Shown in pieces: positions 57,060 through 64,000 of a DNA stretch of 64,000 nt. Position 1 is the first letter of the stretch; each line of letters opens with the position of its first letter. A program made the translations under genes and the position numbers. The notes beneath the pieces were generated by a model, which worked only from the letters and a program-made list of their open reading frames with translations, had not been told where the DNA came from and made no database searches. Source of the DNA: Micromonospora echinospora (GTDB lineage Bacteria > Actinomycetota > Actinomycetes > Mycobacteriales > Micromonosporaceae); NCBI RefSeq assembly GCF_014203425.1, contig NZ_JACHJC010000001.1, forward strand, positions 3,560,001 to 3,624,000, in the 5' to 3' direction.

Positions 57060-58411
57060 CCGTGACCACCCCGGCCACCCGCAACCTGATCACCGACTAC
57101 TACGACGTCATCGCGTCGGCGGTGCGACAGTGCGGCGCGACCCCCGGCGACGCGCCCGGCACCCCCGGCTTCGCGCCCGGCTTCGACCTGCCCGAGCTGA
57201 CCCCCGCGGTACGCGAGTTCTACGCCGCCGCCACCGTCAGCTGGTCCCCGCTCGGCGAGTACGGCGGGCACGACCTCACGATGCTCGACCTGACCGCCAA
57301 CCCGGGCACCCGGACCACGAAGACGTTCGCCTCGATGGTGATCGTGGCCCGCGCTGTGGAGCACATCCGGCGCACCGGCGACCGGCTGCGCATCGTCACC
57401 CCCACCTCGGGCAACAAGGGCGTCGCGCTGCGCGACTCGGTGGCCCGCGCGTACGCGGCCGGGCTGGTGACACCGGAGCAGTTGTCCATCGTGGTGCTGG
57501 CGCCGAAGGCGACCCGGCACAAGTTCCGCCACGACGCGCTGGCCGCCGACCCGCGCACGCGCCTGCTCAACCCGCTGCTGCGGTACACCGGCGCGGACCC
57601 GGAGGGCGTCAAGGCGCTCGGCCGCGCGTTCGTCGACGAGCACGCCGCCACCGTGCACGCCAAGCACGGCGTCACGCTCTGGTACACCCTCGACCTGCGC
57701 AACTACCTGGTCGCCGACGCCGCCCGGGCCGCCTTCGAGGCCGACGTCGCGCCCGCCACCGGTGCGCGCTGGCACGCGCACGCCGTCTCCAGCGCGTTCG
57801 GCCTGCTCGGCTACAACCTGGGCCGCGACGTGCTGGAGGCGGCCGGCGAGGCGGACCCGGCCGACCGTCCCGGCTTCCTGCTCGTGCAGCACCTCGGCAC
57901 GCCCGACATGGTGCTCAGCCTGCGCCACGGCTCGTTCGACCGGCGCCACTGCCCGGCGTACACCCGGGACGAGGGCCTGGGCGCCTGGACGCAGGACGCC
58001 GACCCGCGCTTCCCGGCCGTCACCGACGACCCGGCCGAGGTGCTCGACCCGACGTTCTACACCCACCGCCCGGTGACCTCCCCGGCGATGAACGCGCTCG
58101 TCGAACGGCACGGCGGCGACGGCATCGTGGTGTCGCGGCGCGAGTGCGCGCAGCGCTACCCGGTGGCCCGCGAGTGGCTGGCGAACGCCGGGCTGACGTT
58201 GCCCGCCGACCCGACCCGGCTGCGGGAGTGGTCGATCGTGATGGCGCTCACCGGCGTCTGCAACGCCGTCGACCGCGGCCTGGTGCCGGCCGGGCACCAG
58301 ATCGTGGTGCACGGCACCGGCAGCTACTGCGACGACTACCGGGTCGCCGAGGCGGACGCCGAGGTGTCCACGCTCGACGCCGTCGTCGCCGCCGTCCTGG
58401 ACGAGCGGTGA
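57056..58411 (+). CDS. PLP-dependent cysteine-synthase-like enzyme, 451 aa
   Basis: TPTSGNKGVALRDSVARAYA resembles the cofactor-binding TSGNTG loop of cysteine synthases and related beta-replacement enzymes. The Lys in NPGTRTTKTFASM is a candidate for the PLP lysine. Another late glycine-rich part (VVHGTGSY) would bind the phosphate. At 451 residues it is longer than O-acetylserine sulfhydrylase, with divergent middle and C-terminal parts. It appears to belong to a little-studied family found in actinomycete clusters; I think it is the DUF6002 group but cannot confirm. It probably makes an amino-acid precursor with the preceding dehydrogenase. Confidence 0.7.
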   Translation: MTVTTPATRNLITDYYDVIASAVRQCGATPGDAPGTPGFAPGFDLPELTPAVREFYAAATVSWSPLGEYGGHDLTMLDLTANPGTRTTKTFASMVIVARAVEHIRRTGDRLRIVTPTSGNKGVALRDSVARAYAAGLVTPEQLSIVVLAPKATRHKFRHDALAADPRTRLLNPLLRYTGADPEGVKALGRAFVDEHAATVHAKHGVTLWYTLDLRNYLVADAARAAFEADVAPATGARWHAHAVSSAFGLLGYNLGRDVLEAAGEADPADRPGFLLVQHLGTPDMVLSLRHGSFDRRHCPAYTRDEGLGAWTQDADPRFPAVTDDPAEVLDPTFYTHRPVTSPAMNALVERHGGDGIVVSRRECAQRYPVAREWLANAGLTLPADPTRLREWSIVMALTGVCNAVDRGLVPAGHQIVVHGTGSYCDDYRVAEADAEVSTLDAVVAAVLDER

Positions 58412-60741
58412 ACCCGCCCCACCGCCCGCTCGGCCTGCCACCCGGGCCGGCCGCGCGGCTCGCCGCCCGGGCGCGGGCCGCGGGCGTCGGCCCGGCCGCC
58501 GTCGTCCTCACCGCGACGGCCCTGCTGGTACGCCGGTACACCGGCGCCCAGGTGGTGACGCTGCGGCACGGCGACGACCCGGTGACGCTCGACCTGACCG
58601 GGGACGCGCCGATCCGGGAACTGTGCCGGTCGGTACGCCCGGCGCCGCCGGGCAGCGCGGTCGACGCCACCGTGCGGGTGGGCCCCGACCTGCGCGACGT
58701 CGCTCTGTCCGGGCTGCCCGCCGACTACGCCGAGGATCTGTGCGCAGACCTGGCCGAGTTCCTGTCCACGCTGGACCCGGACGCGTCGTCGGCCGGTGTG
58801 GTGCCGTCGGCCCGCTACGAGCGGCGCCCGGCGCCGGACCGCTGGCGGCTGCACGGCGGCGACGGCGCCGAGGCCGGCCGGGTACGCGGTGACACGATCC
58901 CTGCCGCGTTCGCGGCGACGGTCGAGGCGTACCCGCAACGGCTGGCGCTGCTCGCCGACGACGCGACTGTGACCTACCGCGAACTCGGCGCCGCCGTCGC
59001 CGCGACGGCAGTGGCCCTGGCCGGGCCCGGTGATCTCGCGGCGCCGGTCGCGGTGCTGTGCCGCCACGGCGTCGCCACTGTCACCGGCATCCTGGCGGCG
59101 TTGGCGTCGGGGTCGCCGTACGTGCCGCTGGACCCGGCGTACCCGGCGGCCCGGCTGGCCGCGATGCTGCGCGACGCCGGGGTACGGGCGATCGTCACCG
59201 ACCCCGTACACGAAGGGCTCGCCGTGACGCTCGCCGCCGACGCCGGGCCCGCGCTGCCGGTCGTGTTGCTGCGCCAGGGCGACCCGGGCGACCGCGGCGT
59301 GCCGGTGCCGGCCGGTCCGGCGCGGCCGGACGACCCGGCGTACGTGCTCTACACCTCCGGCTCGACCGGACAGCCCAAGGGCGTGGTGCAGAGCCACCGC
59401 AACGTGCTGTTCGGCGTCCGCAACCACGTGCGCAACTTCGCCGTCCGGCCGGACGACCGCACCAGCGTGCTCACCTCGTTCGGCTACGACATGGCCGTCA
59501 CCGACACGTTCAGCGCGCTGCTGTCCGGCGCCGCCGCCGTCCCGGTCGACGTCCGCGCGCACGGCCTCGGCCACCTGACCGGCGCGCTCGCCGACCGGGG
59601 CGTCACGATCTACCACTCCACCCCTACCGTCTACCGGTACGTGGTGGCGAGCCTGGGCGAGGGCGGGCGGCTGCCGTCGGTCCGCGCGGTGGTGCTCGGC
59701 GGCGAGGAGGTCACCCGGCACGACGTGGTGCTGGCCCGGCGGTCGTTCGCGCCCGGCGTGGTGTTCGTCAACGGGTACGGCACCACCGAGATCAGCTTCG
59801 CCGCGCAGCACCACCTGCCGCCGGACGCCGAACCGGCGCGGGCAGTCGTGCCGATCGGGCACCCGCTGCCCGGCATCGAGGTGGTGTTGACAGATCCGGC
59901 CGGACGCCCGGCCTGCCTCACCGGCGAGGTGGTGGTGCGTACCCCGCACGTCGCACTGGGATATCTGGGCCTGCCGGAACTCACCGCGGCCCGGTTCACC
60001 GAGCACGGCGGGGTGCGGGCGTACCGGACCGGGGACGTCGCGCGGCGGCTGCCCGACGGCACGCTCGTCTACCTGGGCCGCGGCGACCGGATGGTGAAGA
60101 TCCGCGGCTACCGGGTGGAGCTGGGCGAGATCGAGGCCCACCTGGCCGCGCTGCCCGGGGTGGCCCACGCGGCGGTGGTGGCGCGTCGCGGCGCGTCCGG
60201 CGCGGGCGAGCAGGAGATCGTCGCGTACGTGGTGCCGGTCGCCGGAGCGAACGTCGAGCCGGGACCGCTGCGGGAACGGCTGGCCGGTCTGCTGCCGGAC
60301 TTCATGGTGCCCCGGGCGGTCGTTGCGGTACCGGAGCTGCCGACGGGACCGACCGGCAAGCTCGACCAGGCCGCCCTGCCCGACCCGGACGCCGACCGGC
60401 CGGCCGCCGGGGGACCGCCGTCCGGGCCGGTCGAGGAGACGATCGCGGCGGGCTGGCGCGCGGTGCTGGGACTGCCCGCTGTGGACCGCCAGGTGAACTT
60501 CTTCGAGGCGGGCGGGCACTCGCTCCAGCTCGCCCTGGTGCAGCGGTACCTGGAGGAACACCTCGGCCGCCGGGTGCCGCTGGCGCGGCTTGTGGAGTTC
60601 CCGACGGTGGCCGCGCTCGCCGAGCACCTGGCGACGGCCGGGGACGCGGGCGGCGTACCGGATGACGGTCGCCTGGCGGCGGTCGGGCGCCGGATGGCCC
60701 GCCGCAGCGCCGCGCGGGCCGGCGGGGAGGGCCGGGCGTGA
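58408..60741 (+). CDS. NRPS protein, condensation-domain remnant, A domain and PCP, 777 aa
   Basis: Residues 1-140 resemble the C-terminal half of a condensation domain (VVLTATALLVRRYTGAQVV, LDLTGDAPIRELCRSVR) but have no HHxxxDG motif, so this part cannot catalyse. Adenylation follows, with A3 LYTSGSTGQPKGV near residue 313, A5 NGYGTTEI and A8 GRGDRMVKIRGYRVELGEIE. A PCP with AGGHSLQLAL lies near residue 701. Specificity residues read by hand are about D-M-T-H-V-G-G-F-A-K, with no confident match. GTG at 58408 overlaps the previous stop. It may load an amino acid for a separate condensation enzyme outside the window. Confidence 0.88.
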   Translation: MNPPHRPLGLPPGPAARLAARARAAGVGPAAVVLTATALLVRRYTGAQVVTLRHGDDPVTLDLTGDAPIRELCRSVRPAPPGSAVDATVRVGPDLRDVALSGLPADYAEDLCADLAEFLSTLDPDASSAGVVPSARYERRPAPDRWRLHGGDGAEAGRVRGDTIPAAFAATVEAYPQRLALLADDATVTYRELGAAVAATAVALAGPGDLAAPVAVLCRHGVATVTGILAALASGSPYVPLDPAYPAARLAAMLRDAGVRAIVTDPVHEGLAVTLAADAGPALPVVLLRQGDPGDRGVPVPAGPARPDDPAYVLYTSGSTGQPKGVVQSHRNVLFGVRNHVRNFAVRPDDRTSVLTSFGYDMAVTDTFSALLSGAAAVPVDVRAHGLGHLTGALADRGVTIYHSTPTVYRYVVASLGEGGRLPSVRAVVLGGEEVTRHDVVLARRSFAPGVVFVNGYGTTEISFAAQHHLPPDAEPARAVVPIGHPLPGIEVVLTDPAGRPACLTGEVVVRTPHVALGYLGLPELTAARFTEHGGVRAYRTGDVARRLPDGTLVYLGRGDRMVKIRGYRVELGEIEAHLAALPGVAHAAVVARRGASGAGEQEIVAYVVPVAGANVEPGPLRERLAGLLPDFMVPRAVVAVPELPTGPTGKLDQAALPDPDADRPAAGGPPSGPVEETIAAGWRAVLGLPAVDRQVNFFEAGGHSLQLALVQRYLEEHLGRRVPLARLVEFPTVAALAEHLATAGDAGGVPDDGRLAAVGRRMARRSAARAGGEGRA

Positions 60742-62390
60742 GCGACGACGACCGGATCGCTGTGGTGGGCCTGGCCTGCCGGGTGCCGGGCGCTGACGAC
60801 GCGCCCACGCTGTGGCGCAACCTCCTGGCCGGGTTCGACGCGGTACGCCGGACCGCCGGAGAGGGCGTGCCCGCCGGTCCCGGCTGGGTACCGGCGTTCG
60901 GGCGGCTCGACGACCTGGAGGGCTTCGACGCGGACCTGTTCGGCTATCCCGCCGAAGCGGCGGCGCTGCTCGATCCGCAGCACCGGCTGTTCCTGGAGGT
61001 CGCCTGGCACGCGCTGGAGGACGCCGGGATCGACCCGGACCGCGATCCGGCCCAGACCGGCGTGTTCGCCGGGTGCGGACCCAACCGCTACCTGCACCAC
61101 CACCTGCTCGGCAACGCCGCGCTGGCGCCTGGCGCGGACGCGCTCGCCGAGGACTGGGACGACGCGCTGACCGGCTCCGGCTGCGACTACCTGCCGACGC
61201 GTACCGCGTTCGCGCTGGGACTGTCGGGCCCGGCCGTGGCGGTCCAGACCGCCTGCTCGACCTCCCTCGTCGCGGTGTGCCAGGCCGGGCAGAGCCTGCT
61301 GGACTACCGCTGCGACGTGGCGATCGCCGGCGGCGCGGCCGTCGTCTCCACCCGGCAGGCCGGATACCGCCTGCGGCCGGGCGGCCTGCTGGCCACCGAC
61401 GGGGTGTGCCGTCCCTACGACGCCGCCGCCACCGGGCAGGTGTTCGGCAACGGCGCCGGCGCGGTGGTGCTCAAGCGCCTCGCCGACGCCCGCGCCGACG
61501 GCGACCACGTCCACGCCGTCCTCGCCGGGTGGGCGGTGAACAACGACGGCGCCGACCGGCCTGGCTTCACCGTGCCGGGGGTGTCCGGGCAGGCGGCGGT
61601 CATGGCGGAGGCGCTGGCGTCGGTCGGCTGGGACGCGGCCGACGTCGGCTACCTGGAGGGGCACGGCACCGGCACGCCGGTGGGCGACGCGATCGAGGTC
61701 GACGCGCTGGCCCGGGTACGCCGGGGCGCCCCCGGCCCGCTGCTGCTCGGCTCGGTCAAGGGCAACCTCGGCAACCTGGACGCGGCGGCGGGCGTGATCT
61801 CGCTGATCAAGGCCGTGTACGCGGTCCGCACCGGACAGGTGCCGGGCACCGCCCACTTCACCGGCGCGCACGGCGACGTCGACCTGGCCGCCGCGCACGC
61901 CGAGGTCAGCGCTTCGACCCGGCCGTGGACGGGGGAGCGGCGCGCCGGGGTCAGCTCGTTCGGCCTCGGCGGCACGAACGCGCACGTGCTGGTCGAGTCC
62001 GCGCCCGCCTCGCCCGAGCCGGACCGGGCCGCCGACGCCCCCGGCCCGGTGGTGCTGGGACTGTCGGCGGGCAGCCCGGCGGCGTTGCGGGAACTGGCCC
62101 GGCGGCTGGCCGCACGGCTGGCCGAGGGCGACCTCGCGGTGGCCGACGTGGCGCACACGCTCGCCGTGGGACGGCGGCGGCTGGCGTACCGGGACGCGGT
62201 CGGATGCGCCGACGCCGGGGAGGCGGTGCGCCGGCTCACCGCGCTCGCGTCGGGCGGCCCGGCCGCCGAGGACGACGCCGCCCGCTCCTGGCGTGCCGCC
62301 GGTGACCTGCCCGTGACGCCGGGCCGGCGGGTGCAGCTGCCCGGCTACCCGTTCCGGCGCACCCGGCACTGGATCGAGGCACGGCGATGA
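60738..62390 (+). CDS. Stand-alone PKS ketosynthase-like protein lacking an acyltransferase, 550 aa
   Basis: Residues 1-430 are a ketosynthase: IAVVGLACRVPGA, LDPQHRLFLEVAWHALEDAG, active Cys173 in TACSTSL, His309 in EGHGTGTPVGD and Lys341 in GSVKGNLGN. The usual second His of the NxGH motif is Asn346 here, so elongation chemistry may be lost or altered. Residues 430-550 start as the KS-AT linker (LGLSAGSPAALRELARRLAA) and end as the post-AT linker (LPGYPFRRTRHWI). The AT domain between them is missing. GTG at 60738 overlaps the upstream stop. It may bind, transfer or dehydrate an intermediate, or depend on a trans-acting AT. Confidence 0.9.
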   Translation: MSDDDRIAVVGLACRVPGADDAPTLWRNLLAGFDAVRRTAGEGVPAGPGWVPAFGRLDDLEGFDADLFGYPAEAAALLDPQHRLFLEVAWHALEDAGIDPDRDPAQTGVFAGCGPNRYLHHHLLGNAALAPGADALAEDWDDALTGSGCDYLPTRTAFALGLSGPAVAVQTACSTSLVAVCQAGQSLLDYRCDVAIAGGAAVVSTRQAGYRLRPGGLLATDGVCRPYDAAATGQVFGNGAGAVVLKRLADARADGDHVHAVLAGWAVNNDGADRPGFTVPGVSGQAAVMAEALASVGWDAADVGYLEGHGTGTPVGDAIEVDALARVRRGAPGPLLLGSVKGNLGNLDAAAGVISLIKAVYAVRTGQVPGTAHFTGAHGDVDLAAAHAEVSASTRPWTGERRAGVSSFGLGGTNAHVLVESAPASPEPDRAADAPGPVVLGLSAGSPAALRELARRLAARLAEGDLAVADVAHTLAVGRRRLAYRDAVGCADAGEAVRRLTALASGGPAAEDDAARSWRAAGDLPVTPGRRVQLPGYPFRRTRHWIEARR

Positions 62391-64000
62391 ACGGTCCCGA
62401 GCTGCCCTACCCCGAGGTGTGCCTGCCCGACCTGGTCGCCGCGCACGCCCGGCGGCGTCCCGACGCCCCGGCCGTGGTGCAGGGCGGCCAGACGCTGAGC
62501 TACGCCGGCCTGGTCGGCCGGGCCGCCGCGCTCGCCGCATCGCTGCGCGCGCACGGCATCGGCCCGGACGACCTCGTCGGGGTCTGCGTCGACCGCCGTC
62601 CGGACCTGGTGGTCGCGCTGCTCGGCGTGCAGGCGGCCGGCGCCGGGTACGTCCCGCTCGACCCGGCGCTGCCGACCGGACGGCTGCGCGAGCTGTCCAC
62701 CGAGGCCCGCCTGCGCGTCGTCGTGGGTACCCCCGCCACCGCCGCCGAGGCGTTCACCGGCCTGACCGTGCAGGGCGTGCCCGCCGGGACGGCGCCCTGG
62801 CAGCCGACCCCGGCGACGCTGTCCACCACGGCGTACGCGATGTTCACGTCCGGGTCGACCGGGCAGCCGAAGGGCGCGGTGATCGAGCACCGGGCGCTGA
62901 CCGAGAAGGTCACCTCCATCGCGCAGTTCTCCGGGTTCGACGCGGCGACCCGGTGCCTGGCCTTCGCCTCGATCGGGTTCGACGCGTCGGTGGCCGACAT
63001 GCTCGCCCCGCTCGCCGCCGGCAGCACCGTGGTGCTCGCCGGTGACGCCGAACGGGCCGACCCGGCGCGCCTCTACCGGGTCTGTGCCGGCCAGGACGTC
63101 GACGTCGTGGTGCTGCCGCCGCCGATCCTGCCGCTGCTCGACCCGGCCCGGCTGCCCGGCGTACGGCTGGTCGTCACCGGCGGCGAGGCGACCGGCCCGG
63201 AGCAGGTCGGCCGCTGGACCGCGGGTGGCCGCCGCTTCATCAGCGTGTACGGCCCGACCGAGGCGACGGTGCTGGTGACGTGGTTCGAGGGCAGCGGCGA
63301 CTGGACCCGGCCCATCCCGATCGGCCGGCCCGCCGCCAACCACCGCATCCACCTCGTCGACGACGATCTGCGCGAGGTCGGTCCGGGCGAGATCGGCGAG
63401 GTGCTCGCCGGTGGACCCGGCCTCGGCCGCGGCTACCTGTCCGACGCCGCCCGCACCGCGCAGCGGTTCGTCCCCGACCCGTTCTCCGGCCGGCCCGGCC
63501 AGCGGCTCTACCGCACCGGTGACCTGGCCCGGTGGTTGCCGGACGGGAACCTGGAGTTCCTCGGCCGGGCCGACCGGCAGGTCAAGATCCGCGGGCAGCG
63601 GATCGAACTGGGCGAGGTCGAGGCCGTGCTGCGCCGCCACCCCGATGTCGACCTCGCCAACGTCCAGGTCCGCGTCGGCCCCGGCGGCCAGGAGCTCGTC
63701 GCGTACGTGGCCACCGGCCTGGACGTGACCGAGCTGCGCGCCTACTGCGCCCGGCTGCTGCCGCCCGCCGCCGTACCGGCGCGGATGCACACCATGGCCG
63801 CGCTGCCGATCACCATCAACGGCAAGATCGACACCGAGCGGCTGGCCGCGCTCGACACCGCCGGATCCGCCCCGGCGCCGGGCGGCGAGGCGCCCGCCAC
63901 CGACACCGAACGCCTCGTCGCGCAGGCGTGGGCGGCGCTGCTGGACGTGCCGGCCGTCGGCCGCGACGACGACTTCTTCCACCACGGCGGACACTCGATC
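62387..64000 (+). CDS. NRPS protein, A domain and PCP (partial, cut by window end)
   Basis: The adenylation domain has A3 MFTSGSTGQPKGA near residue 154, A5 VYGPTEATVL, A7 YRTGDLARWLPDG and A8 GRADRQVKIRGQRIELGEVE. A carrier protein begins near residue 505, and the window ends in its GGHSI motif. Specificity residues read by hand are about D-A-A-V-V-G-V-V-L-K, which suggests a hydrophobic substrate without naming one. There is no condensation domain before the A domain. ATG at 62387 overlaps the ketosynthase stop. More domains may follow beyond the window. Confidence 0.92.
   Translation, partial: MNGPELPYPEVCLPDLVAAHARRRPDAPAVVQGGQTLSYAGLVGRAAALAASLRAHGIGPDDLVGVCVDRRPDLVVALLGVQAAGAGYVPLDPALPTGRLRELSTEARLRVVVGTPATAAEAFTGLTVQGVPAGTAPWQPTPATLSTTAYAMFTSGSTGQPKGAVIEHRALTEKVTSIAQFSGFDAATRCLAFASIGFDASVADMLAPLAAGSTVVLAGDAERADPARLYRVCAGQDVDVVVLPPPILPLLDPARLPGVRLVVTGGEATGPEQVGRWTAGGRRFISVYGPTEATVLVTWFEGSGDWTRPIPIGRPAANHRIHLVDDDLREVGPGEIGEVLAGGPGLGRGYLSDAARTAQRFVPDPFSGRPGQRLYRTGDLARWLPDGNLEFLGRADRQVKIRGQRIELGEVEAVLRRHPDVDLANVQVRVGPGGQELVAYVATGLDVTELRAYCARLLPPAAVPARMHTMAALPITINGKIDTERLAALDTAGSAPAPGGEAPATDTERLVAQAWAALLDVPAVGRDDDFFHHGGHSI

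Overview
The window is very GC-rich, with strong third-position G/C bias, many GTG starts and many ATGA/GTGA start-stop overlaps. That fits a filamentous actinomycete; the mix of a type VII secretion (ESX-like) locus, SARP regulators, a CBM2 exoenzyme and an NRPS/PKS cluster suggests a Micromonosporaceae-type genome, although no marker here fixes the genus. No tRNA, rRNA, CRISPR array or insertion sequence was seen.

Region 1 (1-34.2 kb) is a divergent type VII secretion locus. Leftward from a shared promoter region near 12.3-12.5 kb run a YbaB/EbfC-like protein, a WXG100-like protein with a C-terminal extension, and a giant CpnT-like protein of at least 3650 residues that leaves the window. 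Rightward run two WXG100 proteins, two further putative substrates or accessory proteins, a small coiled-coil protein, EccC, EccD, EccB, a large Pro-rich protein, a beta-helix/AAA+ fusion resembling EccA, a second YbaB-like protein, an orphan LuxR regulator and a second copy of the Pro-rich protein. No EccE and no mycosin protease lie in the window. The giant protein and both Pro-rich proteins appear to share a small conserved-cysteine domain, which is the most interesting signal here.

Region 2 (34.2-41 kb) is on the minus strand: two tandem SARP-ATPase regulators that overlap by four bases, a secreted alpha/beta hydrolase with a CBM2 module, and a protein joining a ribbon-helix-helix-like N-terminus to Clp N-terminal repeats.

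Region 3 (41-49.4 kb) begins with a leaderless 23-codon leader peptide ahead of a tightly overlapping seven-gene operon: class II aldolase, SsuABC-like ABC importer (lipoprotein, two permeases, ATPase), metallo-beta-lactamase-fold hydrolase and amidohydrolase-like protein. It looks like an uptake and breakdown route for a small organic, perhaps organosulfur, compound. A DM13 protein and an OmpR-type two-component system follow.

Region 4 (49.4-64 kb) is a natural-product cluster cut by the window edge. An ABC-F ribosome-protection protein, preceded by a short upstream ORF and hairpins, diverges from a type II thioesterase. Then eight overlapping genes encode a methyltransferase, an A-FkbM methyltransferase-PCP protein, an NAD(P)-binding protein, a PLP-type synthase, an A-PCP protein with a condensation-domain remnant, a ketosynthase that has lost its acyltransferase, and a further A-PCP protein. 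No intact condensation domain is visible.
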